Source: Methanobacteriota archaeon
GTDB lineage: Archaea > Methanobacteriota > Methanobacteria > Methanobacteriales > Methanobacteriaceae
Length of the DNA stretch: 11,205 bases
Assembly: GCA_023430285.1 (NCBI GenBank)
Contig: JAEZAV010000018.1
Coordinates: forward strand, 1 to 11,205
Direction: 5' to 3'
Below, one piece after another: positions 1 through 5,379 of the stretch (position 1 is its first letter; every line of letters starts with the position of its first letter). The position numbers and the translations under genes were made by a program. The notes under the pieces are model-generated. The model had not been told where the DNA came from, did not search any database, and saw only the letters and a program-made list of their open reading frames with translations.

Positions 1-120
1 ATGATTCTGGTGTAGATGATTCTGGTGTAGATGATTCTGGTGTAGATGATTCTGGTGTAGATGATTCTGGTGTAGATGATTCTGGTGTAGATGATTCTGG
101 TGTAGATGATTCTGGTGTAG
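1..120 (+). repeat. Eight perfect 15-bp tandem repeats
   Basis: The unit ATGATTCTGGTGTAG occurs eight times without a single difference and begins at base 1, so the array probably continues outside the window. In the coding frame each unit gives five residues (Asp, Ser, Gly, Val, Asp in phase). The unit is a multiple of three, so copy-number change keeps the frame. Identity at synonymous positions points to recent slippage or recombination. The related Asp/Ser repeats farther on (about 223-540) have diverged. Confidence 0.97.
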
Positions 121-743
121 ATGACTCCTATACAATAGACCCTGTTTACGAACCATTAAGTGGCGTATACAGAACTCTAACTCTAGAAAAATTCGTAGCA
201 GATGACCTAACAACTGATGATTCCACTGTTGATGACTCAGGATCTGACGATTCAGGATCTGATGATTCCAATGCAGATGATTCAGGATCTGACGATTCAA
301 ACCCTGGTGATATCTATTACACATTAGCAACATCTGAATTAGCTGACGGAAACACACCATTAGCAGCTGGATCAGACGAAGCAGACGACTCTGGATCAGA
401 TGGCTCTGACAGTGGTTCTGGTGAAGTCGACGATAACGGATATGATGAAACAGGAATTGATGACGGATCATCAGATGATAACGGATCAGATGATAATGGA
501 ATTGATGATGGATCATCCGATGATAATGGAACAGATGAGTACACATTAACAGCTGAACAAACCGGAGTCGCTGGTAACGGCGGTAACGGCGGTAAAGGTG
601 GCGATGGTGGAAATCTTAGTACAAGCGACACAGTTAACAGTACAAACTCTATTCCAATGCAACACACTGGATTACCTATTCTACCAGCACTTCTAGGAGT
701 ACTCAGTTTAGTGGGTGGATTTGCCATCAACAAAAGATCGTAA
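1..743 (+). CDS. Large Asp/Ser-rich surface protein, C-terminal part only (5' end outside window)
   Basis: One reading frame (codons starting at base 3) is open from the window edge to TAA at 741-743, giving 246 residues. It begins with tandem DDSGV pentapeptides, then a short non-repetitive stretch, more Asp/Ser/Gly repeats (DDSGSDDSGS type, then DDNGSDDNGIDDGSS type), a Gly-rich run (GNGGNGGKGGDGG, about 562-613), and a Ser/Thr/Asn stretch. The end is IPMQHTGLPI followed by a hydrophobic segment and a basic INKRS terminus. A polar TG-containing motif, hydrophobic span and basic tail is the layout of LPXTG-like anchoring signals, and similar tails occur on adhesin-like proteins of Methanobacteriales. 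I infer an extracellular wall- or membrane-anchored protein whose acidic repeats form a flexible, possibly cation-binding stalk. The N-terminal functional part is not visible. Substrate or ligand is unknown. Confidence 0.85.
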   Translation, partial: DSGVDDSGVDDSGVDDSGVDDSGVDDSGVDDSGVDDSGVDDSYTIDPVYEPLSGVYRTLTLEKFVADDLTTDDSTVDDSGSDDSGSDDSNADDSGSDDSNPGDIYYTLATSELADGNTPLAAGSDEADDSGSDGSDSGSGEVDDNGYDETGIDDGSSDDNGSDDNGIDDGSSDDNGTDEYTLTAEQTGVAGNGGNGGKGGDGGNLSTSDTVNSTNSIPMQHTGLPILPALLGVLSLVGGFAINKRS

Positions 744-766
744 GATCTTTTTTACTATTTTTTTTT
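732..766 (+). terminator. Hairpin plus T-tract terminator overlapping the stop codon
   Basis: AAAAGATC (732-739) and GATCTTTT (744-751) form a perfect 8-bp stem around GTAA (740-743), a GNRA-type tetraloop that contains most of the TAA stop codon. T-runs follow at 748-753 and 758-766. Archaeal termination needs mainly the T-tract; the hairpin may strengthen termination or protect the mRNA 3' end. Confidence 0.7.
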
Positions 767-974
767 AACCAGTTTTTAGAATTAAATGTTTAAATGCTTG
801 ATTTTTAACAGGATTTAGTTGATTATTTTTTAATTTTATTCCCATAACAAAATTTTAATAGCTTTACTAACATATTATAGATTGTAAAGTTTAGATCAAT
901 GCTATCACATGAGTATGTTATGAGGTGCATTATTAAATTTAGAATAAATTTGTAAATCCTAAAAAAAATTGATT

Positions 975-1009
975 TTCATGGGTTAACATGAACCATTTTT
1001 AAAAAATGG
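975..1009. promoter_or_regulatory. Two abutting palindromes upstream of the DUF308 gene
   Basis: TTCATG-GGTTAA-CATGAA (975-992) is followed without a gap by CCATTTTT-A-AAAAATGG (993-1009). They end about 35 bp before the start codon, where a promoter or operator would be expected. They may be binding sites for dimeric regulators or leader hairpins. Only the symmetry is directly seen. Confidence 0.4.
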
Positions 1010-1014
1010 GGGCT
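1001..1014 (+). repeat. Left arm of a 14-bp inverted repeat flanking the DUF308 gene
   Basis: AAAAAATGGGGGCT is the exact reverse complement of 1571-1584. With one mismatch the match extends inward to 19 bp (1001-1019 against 1566-1584). The arms lie 31 bp before the start codon and 11 bp after the stop, enclosing the gene closely. Confidence 0.85.
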
Positions 1015-1044
1015 CAAAACTAAAATATTAGGAGGATTTAATCT

Positions 1045-1560
1045 ATGGCAAAGGAAGGCAATGTACTTTTAGGTATTTTAGCAATTATATTAGGTATTTT
1101 AGTGATAATATTCCCATTAATCAGTGTTTTCACTGTAAGCTTAATAGCAGGTATTGGAATATTGTTTTTAGGAATATGGTTACTAATCCAGAGTTTTGGA
1201 GTTTGGGCTTCAAACAAAGGAGTCAGTATTTCATATTTAATTCTTGGAATTTTAGCAATTATAGTAGGTATAGGTCTGTTTGGTAATGTTTTAGCATTCA
1301 GTTTCCTTGTAAGCTTAGCACTTTACATAGCAGGATTCTTCCTGTTAATATCAGGATTCCTATCCTTGTTCTCTAAAGAAGGAACTGCTGGTAAAGGATC
1401 AGGTGTTTTAGGTATAATACTCGGTATCCTCTACATGATACTAGCAGCTTATGCATGGAACCCAATATATCTAGCACTTCTAATAGGAATTTGGTTAATC
1501 ATTGATGGTATAGCATTATTTTTTGTCAATCCAATGGAAGTGGCAGAAGCACAAAACTAA
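1045..1560 (+). CDS. DUF308/HdeD-like integral membrane protein
   Basis: This 171-residue protein is almost wholly hydrophobic, with about six predicted spans. The repeated pattern GILAIILGILVI, LILGILAIIVGI and LGIILGILYMIL marks the three short repeats of the DUF308/HdeD family. HdeD in enteric bacteria is linked to acid resistance, but most archaeal members have no known role. The length is typical and the protein looks intact. The start is secure: AGGAGG at 1030-1035 lies nine bases before ATG. The gene stands alone between a terminator upstream and T-tracts downstream, and is enclosed by a 14-bp inverted repeat. A membrane-stress role is a guess from the family. Confidence 0.85.
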   Translation: MAKEGNVLLGILAIILGILVIIFPLISVFTVSLIAGIGILFLGIWLLIQSFGVWASNKGVSISYLILGILAIIVGIGLFGNVLAFSFLVSLALYIAGFFLLISGFLSLFSKEGTAGKGSGVLGIILGILYMILAAYAWNPIYLALLIGIWLIIDGIALFFVNPMEVAEAQN

Positions 1561-1561
1561 G

Positions 1562-1612
1562 ATTTTTTTTAGCCCCCATTTTTTTTAATTCAAAAATTAA
1601 CTTTTTTTCAAA
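1562..1612 (+). terminator. T-tract terminator of the DUF308 gene, with right inverted-repeat arm
   Basis: T-runs lie at 1563-1570, 1579-1586 and 1606-1612. AGCCCCCATTTTTT (1571-1584) is the exact reverse complement of 1001-1014 in the 5' leader. In a transcript that starts before 1001 the two ends could pair; otherwise the U-runs alone suffice for archaeal termination. Confidence 0.6.
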
Positions 1613-1660
1613 TTTATTTGGACTATCACTTAACAGATTCAAGTAACCAATCGGCATATC

Positions 1661-1693
1661 CTGGGTAAATTTTTTTGGGAGGCGTTTACCCGG
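1661..1693. repeat. Inverted repeat / hairpin
   Basis: GGGTAAA (1663-1669) and TTTACCC (1685-1691) are perfectly complementary. A T-G and a C-G pair extend the stem to nine positions. The loop is 15 bases. It is not followed by a T-tract on either side, so a simple terminator is unlikely. Role unknown. Confidence 0.6.
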
Positions 1694-1781
1694 ATAATAC
1701 CGCTGGTTTTGAAGAGGTTTTAAAAATAGTATTAAACTTTCCTCAGACATGATTTTAGATTGGATGATATAAATCAATATT

Positions 1782-1809
1782 CCCAAATGATGCCCAAATG
1801 ATGCCCAAA
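1782..1809. repeat. 11-bp tandem repeat, about 2.5 copies
   Basis: CCCAAATGATG is repeated exactly at 1782-1792 and 1793-1803, followed by CCCAAA. Too short to assign a role. Confidence 0.8.
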
Positions 1810-1968
1810 AAGGCTATTTAATTGGAATAATTAAAATTATCAAGACAATCGTTGTTTAAATTACTAAATTATTGAAAAGAATCTAAAAATTTCCATTGGA
1901 CACTAGGTCATGATTCAAAAAATTAAAAAAATAAATGAAATGTAGGTTAAGATTCTCAAATTTATTAG

Positions 1969-2124
1969 TTATTTTCGGAATAACCACTGGTAAAGTCCAT
2001 ATACTATTAGTATTATGACCACGATCCAGAATAACCAATAAAACAATCCTGGCACGGCAACAGCTAAAATTGCAAGTACCACACCTAAAACAAACATCAT
2101 TGCGCCCACAGTACTATCGTTCAT
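1969..2124 (-). CDS. 51-residue two-span membrane protein
   Basis: On the minus strand an ATG (2124-2122) preceded by a full AAGGAGG (2137-2131, six bases away) opens a 51-codon frame ending at TAA (1971-1969). The product begins MNDSTVGAMMFVLG. It has one hydrophobic stretch at about residues 7-24, a PG turn at 25-26, a second aromatic-rich span at 27-43, and a basic FRK end. The strong ribosome site, two well-formed spans and a clean charged end argue that it is real despite its length. It resembles the small two-span hydrophobic proteins common near membrane-stress genes. I do not recognise a family. It is transcribed away from the flavoprotein gene and converges with DUF308. Confidence 0.75.
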   Translation of the reverse strand: MNDSTVGAMMFVLGVVLAILAVAVPGLFYWLFWIVVIILIVYGLYQWLFRK

Positions 2125-2217
2125 AATTTCCCTCCTTAAATGTAATGTAATATGTATACACCATATTTTTTTCTTTAAAGGATTTTAAAGCTGTAAAACA
2201 ACACTCTGCTTCTTTAA

Positions 2218-2249
2218 ACTTCTGCAAGAAGTGGAACTTGAATAGTTCC
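2218..2249. promoter_or_regulatory. Two abutting palindromes between divergent genes
   Basis: ACTTCT-GCA-AGAAGT (2218-2232) is directly followed by GGAACT-TGAAT-AGTTCC (2233-2249). Both have perfect 6-bp arms. Candidate operators for divergent control, or paired RNA stems. Confidence 0.45.
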
Positions 2250-2430
2250 TACCTTTAATAATTATGTTGTAGCTTTTAGATAAATTTACTGATTTACTCT
2301 GCAAGGTTTAGTTTCAATTATGGACTCTTGCGTATTCTACCTGAAACTCATTTTTGGATTGGAGTTTATATTTTCTTTACATTGAACATTTGTTGATGTG
2401 AAGGCTGTGATGGTGTTGATTTAATAGATA

Positions 2431-2440
2431 ATTTAAAATT
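2431..2440 (+). promoter_or_regulatory. Candidate TATA box of the flavoprotein gene
   Basis: ATTTAAAATT lies so that transcription about 26 bases downstream would start near 2461. That gives a leader of about 30 bases containing the AGGAGG at 2477-2482. Sequence is AT-rich throughout, so this is a placement argument only. Confidence 0.3.
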
Positions 2441-2490
2441 CCATGGCACTAAATAATAATATTAATCATAGTGATTAGGAGGAATTCAAT

Positions 2491-2913
2491 TTGAACTACG
2501 ACGATTGTATTAAATTTGCAAATGATACACCTGTTTGTTATCTCGCTTCTGCAGAAGTAGATCAGCCTCGTGTAAGGGCTTTAGGTTTCTGGTTTGCAGA
2601 TGAAACTGGTTTTTACTTTCAGATAGGTGCTGTAAAGGATATGTATGCCCAGCTTCAAGCAAATCCTAAGGTTGAAGTGTGTTTCTGGCAGCCTGGAGAA
2701 TATTCTGGAACCATGTTGCGTGTTGCTGGTGAAATAGAATTCGTGGACGATCCTGAACTTAAAAAGAAGGTACTGGAGGACAGACCATTTCTAAAAGAAT
2801 TTGGCATGACATTTGATCATCCGGGACTTGTAATATTCAGAATTCCAAGTGGTGAAGCCTACTTCTGGACCATGGAATCAAATTTTGATCCCAAGAAACC
2901 CATCAAATTCTGA
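2491..2913 (+). CDS. Pyridoxamine 5'-phosphate oxidase-fold flavoprotein
   Basis: The 140-residue protein has the single split-barrel layout of PNPOx-like FMN proteins: an N-terminal helix, TPVCYLASAE and QPRVRALGFWF strands (13-36), FYFQIGAVKDMYAQLQANPKV (42-61) with the family's pattern of a strand, then K and a helix ending in NPKV, and a C-terminal strand pair (LVIFRIPSGEAYFWTM). Members bind FMN, F420 or heme and usually act as small reductases or general-stress proteins; true PLP synthesis is unlikely for this short type. The start is TTG, fixed by AGGAGG at 2477-2482, eight bases upstream. It is a single gene, with a hairpin 31 bases after its stop. Confidence 0.85.
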   Translation: MNYDDCIKFANDTPVCYLASAEVDQPRVRALGFWFADETGFYFQIGAVKDMYAQLQANPKVEVCFWQPGEYSGTMLRVAGEIEFVDDPELKKKVLEDRPFLKEFGMTFDHPGLVIFRIPSGEAYFWTMESNFDPKKPIKF

Positions 2914-2944
2914 GATCTAAAAGATATTAAACTGTTAAAACAAG

Positions 2945-2983
2945 TAATTGGTTTGATCTTTAATGAATGGATTAAACCAATTA
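2945..2983. repeat. 14-bp-arm hairpin between flavoprotein and exporter genes
   Basis: TAATTGGTTTGATC (2945-2958) pairs with GATTAAACCAATTA (2970-2983) over 14 positions, with one G-T pair, around an 11-base loop. No long T-tract follows. It may be an mRNA 3'-end stem for the flavoprotein gene or an operator for the exporter gene, whose TATA-like sequence lies about 70 bases on. Confidence 0.65.
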
Positions 2984-3051
2984 TCTGTTGATTTTAGAGC
3001 ATTAGCTTGGTAATGAAATAGTTAACAACAATTGTAATTATCATTTATTTG

Positions 3052-3059
3052 ATTATAAT
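3052..3059 (+). promoter_or_regulatory. Candidate TATA box of the MFS gene (leaderless)
   Basis: ATTATAAT is centred about 22 bases before the ATG at 3078. No Shine-Dalgarno is present before either possible start. This is the expected arrangement for a leaderless archaeal transcript. Confidence 0.35.
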
Positions 3060-3077
3060 AAATTTTCAGTGGTTATT

Positions 3078-4607
3078 ATGGAGGAAAATCAATACAAATG
3101 GGGAGTGGTAATCATTGCCTGTATGGCAATTTTTATCATTGTTTTGGATTCTTCAGCAATGAATGTGGCCATCACAACATTGGTTGTAGAATTAAACACG
3201 ACACTAACTGCTATTCAGGGTATTATAGCAATTTATGCGTTGATAATAGCATCTTTCATGCTTCTGGGTAGTAAATTACAGGATGTTCTGGGCAGGAAGA
3301 GGGCATTTCTCATTGGTCTTGGGATCTACGCCTGTGGAACACTGACTGCAACCTTGAGTGTAAATGCCACCATGTTACTTATAGGCTGGTCAATTCTTGA
3401 AGGTATAGGTGCAGCCATGATTTTACCTGCAACCACAACCATTGTGGGCTCACATTATAGTGGAAAGGATAAAGTCACAGCATTTGGTATATGGGGAGGG
3501 ATAGCTGCAATGGGTGCAGCAGTGGGTCCAATAATTGGGGGAATTTTCACATCCTTCTTAACCTGGAGATTGGTGTTTGGATCTGAACTAATATTTGTCC
3601 TCATCATATTCCTATTTAGAAACCGCATATCAGAATCAGCACCAACCCTCAAATGGAAAGATCTAGATTTGGTTGGAGCGGTTCTGTCCATAGTAGCTCT
3701 CATCCTCATAGTACTGGGTATACTGTTTTTAACACGTCCAGAAAATTGGGGCTCTGTATTGGTTTTAATAGGATCTGGACTGGTACTCTTCACAGTATTC
3801 TTGCTATGGCAAAGAAGAAGAATCAAAAATGGACAGGAACCTCTATCTGACATATATCTATTAAAAGATCGGATATTTGGATTGGGAATACTCAACAACT
3901 TCATAACACAATTGCCCCTTGCAGGCTTTTTGTTCATAATACCAGTATTCCTACAGCAGGTTACAAAGGTTGATGCATTCACAACGGGTTTAACACTTTT
4001 ACCAGCATCCATAACCATTTTAATATGTTCGCTTGGAGGGGCTAAACTATCTTCGAGGCTCGATCCAAAGTACGTACTCATGCTGGGATTCTTTGTAGCA
4101 GCACTTGGAACATTTCTGTTGGGAGGAGTCTTCACTGTTTCAGCCAGACCAACTGATATAGTACCTGGAACAGTGATATTTGGAATCGGTATTGGGCTTT
4201 TACTTTCTCAACTCACCAACATCACCATGTCTGCAGCAGGGGACGACGAAGAAACAGATGCTGCAGGTCTTTTAAATTCATTTAAAAACTTAGGATACTC
4301 GGTGGGAACAGCATTAATTGGTGTTCTATTATTAATTGGAATATTCTATGGAATAGTTGCTGGTGTTGAAGCTAGTGGACAAACAGGAAACATGACCAAG
4401 GCAGAGATCGAAGGTGGAGTGTTTAAATACGTTGAAAAGATGCAAACAGGCACACCAGAGGTTCCTCCGGAACTTGTACCCTACTACAGTCAAATAATAG
4501 ACTCATCAATAAGTAGTGCAATGAAACAAGCATTTAATGTACTGTCGTTGATACTCTTGTTGGGATTTGTGTCTTGTATCTTCATTCCAAGAAGAAGAAC
4601 TACTTGA
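3078..4607 (+). CDS. DHA2-family (14-span) MFS drug/proton antiporter-like exporter
   Basis: A membrane transporter of about 510 residues with about 14 hydrophobic spans, the size of the EmrB/QacA (DHA2) group. Counting from the GTG nine bases upstream, visible motifs are VLDSSAMNVAI (25-35, the family's LDxTxxNVAL signature in span 1), GSKLQDVLGRKR (67-78, motif A between spans 2 and 3), and GAAVGPIIGGIF (149-160, motif C, typical of exporters). Such proteins expel lipophilic drugs or small molecules using the proton or sodium gradient; the substrate here cannot be told. The start is uncertain: GTG at 3069 and ATG at 3078 are in frame and neither has a Shine-Dalgarno site. ATG is preferred because of its distance from a TATA-like box. 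A terminator overlaps its stop, so the gene is monocistronic. No regulator gene is adjacent. Confidence 0.88.
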   Translation: MEENQYKWGVVIIACMAIFIIVLDSSAMNVAITTLVVELNTTLTAIQGIIAIYALIIASFMLLGSKLQDVLGRKRAFLIGLGIYACGTLTATLSVNATMLLIGWSILEGIGAAMILPATTTIVGSHYSGKDKVTAFGIWGGIAAMGAAVGPIIGGIFTSFLTWRLVFGSELIFVLIIFLFRNRISESAPTLKWKDLDLVGAVLSIVALILIVLGILFLTRPENWGSVLVLIGSGLVLFTVFLLWQRRRIKNGQEPLSDIYLLKDRIFGLGILNNFITQLPLAGFLFIIPVFLQQVTKVDAFTTGLTLLPASITILICSLGGAKLSSRLDPKYVLMLGFFVAALGTFLLGGVFTVSARPTDIVPGTVIFGIGIGLLLSQLTNITMSAAGDDEETDAAGLLNSFKNLGYSVGTALIGVLLLIGIFYGIVAGVEASGQTGNMTKAEIEGGVFKYVEKMQTGTPEVPPELVPYYSQIIDSSISSAMKQAFNVLSLILLLGFVSCIFIPRRRTT

Positions 4608-4630
4608 GAATTTCTTTCTCATTTTTTTTT
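4605..4630 (+). terminator. Hairpin plus T-tract terminator overlapping the MFS stop
   Basis: TGAGAA (4605-4610) and TTCTCA (4616-4621) pair around TTTCT, followed by nine T (4622-4630). The first three bases of the stem are the TGA stop codon. Confidence 0.75.
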
Positions 4631-4669
4631 ATTTTACAAAAAATAGTAGTAAACAATACAATCTTTTAT

Positions 4670-4709
4670 TCAGTTAGTAAGTTAATAAGTTACTCACTAA
4701 TTAAGTTAT
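4670..4709 (+). repeat. Octad array 1: five degenerate 8-bp repeats
   Basis: In strict 8-bp register the units are TCAGTTAG, TAAGTTAA, TAAGTTAC, TCACTAAT and TAAGTTAT. The 15-bp core TAAGTTAATAAGTTA (4678-4692) recurs exactly upstream of parA (6213-6227). Candidate centromere-like binding site for the parA operon's small protein. Confidence 0.75.
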
Positions 4710-4815
4710 AATTTTCTTCTAATTGTAATGATTCTAGATATATTAAGTTTCTGCACTAATTCCCAAATTCAAAAATCATGTTTTTAGATCCTGAATCAAC
4801 GTCTATTTTGGATGA

Positions 4816-4919
4816 TAACTTATTAACTACCTAAGTTAATCAATGAGTACCTAATTAACTTATTAAGTTACTAAGTGATTCAGTTGTTCAGTGAATAAGT
4901 TATTAAGTGATCAAGTTAA
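4816..4919 (+). repeat. Octad array 2: thirteen degenerate 8-bp repeats
   Basis: Read from 4816 in steps of eight: TAACTTAT, TAACTACC, TAAGTTAA, TCAATGAG, TACCTAAT, TAACTTAT, TAAGTTAC, TAAGTGAT, TCAGTTGT, TCAGTGAA, TAAGTTAT, TAAGTGAT, CAAGTTAA. Most units fit TMAGTKAN or its reverse complement; the weakest are the second, fourth and fifth. The inverted pair at 4856-4870 makes a 15-bp palindrome. Tandem short units next to a ParA gene are the usual form of partition centromeres recognised by ribbon-helix-helix proteins. Confidence 0.75.
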
Positions 4920-4974
4920 TCATCCAATGAACTTCATTTATCTATAATTTAACTCGTTCCATACTTGAAATTAG

Positions 4975-5014
4975 AAAAAAATAAAAAAAAAGGAGTTTTG
5001 GAATTAAAAAAAAA
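4975..5014 (-). terminator. T-tract terminator of the parA operon
   Basis: Read on the minus strand after the TAA of the second gene, T9 (5014-5006), T9 (4991-4983) and a further T6 (4980-4975) follow. There is no clear hairpin; multiple U-runs fit archaeal termination. Confidence 0.6.
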
Positions 5015-5030
5015 TATTGTACTGTTCTCT

Positions 5031-5378
5031 TTAGTCTTTCCTGAGATTTTCAACTTCGGACCATAATTCAGGATACTCCTTTTGGAAGTATTCATGGAGA
5101 ACATCGGAAATCTTTCGACTTATGCTAAATTTTGGTTCAGTTTCTCTCAAGTAACTTAAGATAACCTTGGATTCCAAATCCCAAAAGGATATTCTGGGTT
5201 GATTTTTAGCTGTTCCATGAAGATTTTCTATTAGATCTGAATCTAAACTTTGGTTTGCAGCGACCTGTTTATTTGGTTTAGTTTCCTTTACTTGGGCTTG
5301 TGTTTTTGCCTGCTTTTCCTTACGTTCGAGTAACTTGCCCATATCGTTACCAAGACCGCCTGTTTGCATTTTCTTCAT
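5031..5378 (-). CDS. Small ParA-partner protein, candidate ribbon-helix-helix centromere-binding protein
   Basis: About 115 residues. The N-terminal half (counted from the upstream ATG at 5387) is polar and Lys-rich (18-45), probably disordered, with a short MKKMQTGGLGNDMGKLL segment. The C-terminal part from residue 65 reads as a short strand (RISFW), a helix (DLESKVILSYLRETE), a turn, and a second helix (SISRKISDVLHEYFQKEY), the order of a ribbon-helix-helix fold. In known partition cassettes the small gene after parA binds the centromere and stimulates ParA through a basic flexible tail. I infer that role; I recognise no named family. Start: the ATG at 5387 overlaps the end of parA by 8 bases, but the GAGGG at 5392-5388 touches it. 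The ATG at 5378 has a nine-base spacing and lies one base after the parA stop, so it is preferred. Translational coupling is likely. Confidence 0.7.
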   Translation of the reverse strand: MKKMQTGGLGNDMGKLLERKEKQAKTQAQVKETKPNKQVAANQSLDSDLIENLHGTAKNQPRISFWDLESKVILSYLRETEPKFSISRKISDVLHEYFQKEYPELWSEVENLRKD

Positions 5379-5379
5379 T

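Larger units (their letters stand above)
744..1044. other. Intergenic region with abutting palindromes
   Basis: No gene is seen in these 301 bases. They hold the terminator T-tract of the surface protein, an AAATTTA-GAA-TAAATTT inverted repeat (935-951), two palindromes that touch each other (975-992 and 993-1009), and the Shine-Dalgarno AGGAGG (1030-1035) of the DUF308 gene. No convincing TATA box could be fixed in this very AT-rich DNA. Confidence 0.6.
1561..1968. other. Intergenic region with a hairpin and 11-bp repeats
   Basis: I see no credible gene in these 408 bases. After the T-tracts come a hairpin (1661-1693) whose GC-rich arms GGGTAAA and TTTACCC enclose 15 bases, and a short tandem repeat of CCCAAATGATG (1782-1792 and 1793-1803, with a third partial copy to 1809). 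The rest is AT-rich spacer holding the 3' end of the 51-residue gene's transcript. Confidence 0.55.
2125..2490. other. Divergent intergenic region with three hairpin-forming repeats
   Basis: These 366 bases separate two divergent genes and contain no ORF with a ribosome site. They hold two touching palindromes (2218-2249), a longer-range pair AGTTTCA/TGAAACT (2310-2316 and 2342-2348), several CTTTAAA-like words, and a candidate TATA box at 2431-2440. The spacing is more than two promoters need. A small structured RNA or a regulated double promoter is possible, but neither is shown. Confidence 0.5.
4608..5030. other. Intergenic region holding two 8-bp repeat arrays
   Basis: No gene is present in these 423 bases between the convergent exporter gene and parA operon. 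The region holds the exporter terminator, repeat arrays at 4670-4709 and 4816-4919, an isolated TAAGTTT (4744-4750), and the T-tract terminator of the parA operon (4975-5014). Confidence 0.75.

Noticed and set aside
1..120. CRISPR array
   Set aside because: The 15-bp units are contiguous with no unique spacers and are in frame within a coding sequence.
317..733. 138-codon open frame on the minus strand, rich in Pro and Ser
   Set aside because: It is the complement of the Asp/Ser/Gly repeats of the surface protein gene; the plus frame has the sorting-like tail and a terminator after its stop.
1526..1786. 86-codon minus-strand open frame
   Set aside because: It starts at TTG without a ribosome site, overlaps the end of the DUF308 gene and its T-tracts, and shows no family-like pattern. 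An internal ATG at 1750 also lacks a Shine-Dalgarno.
3455..4135. 226-codon minus-strand open frame inside the exporter gene
   Set aside because: Complement of the MFS coding sequence, which has clear family motifs.
4816..4980. Replication origin with ORB-type sites
   Set aside because: Only one loose match to the Cdc6 mini-ORB pattern known from a methanogen (ATACTTGAAA near 4962-4971) and no cdc6 gene in the window. The repeats fit a partition site better.
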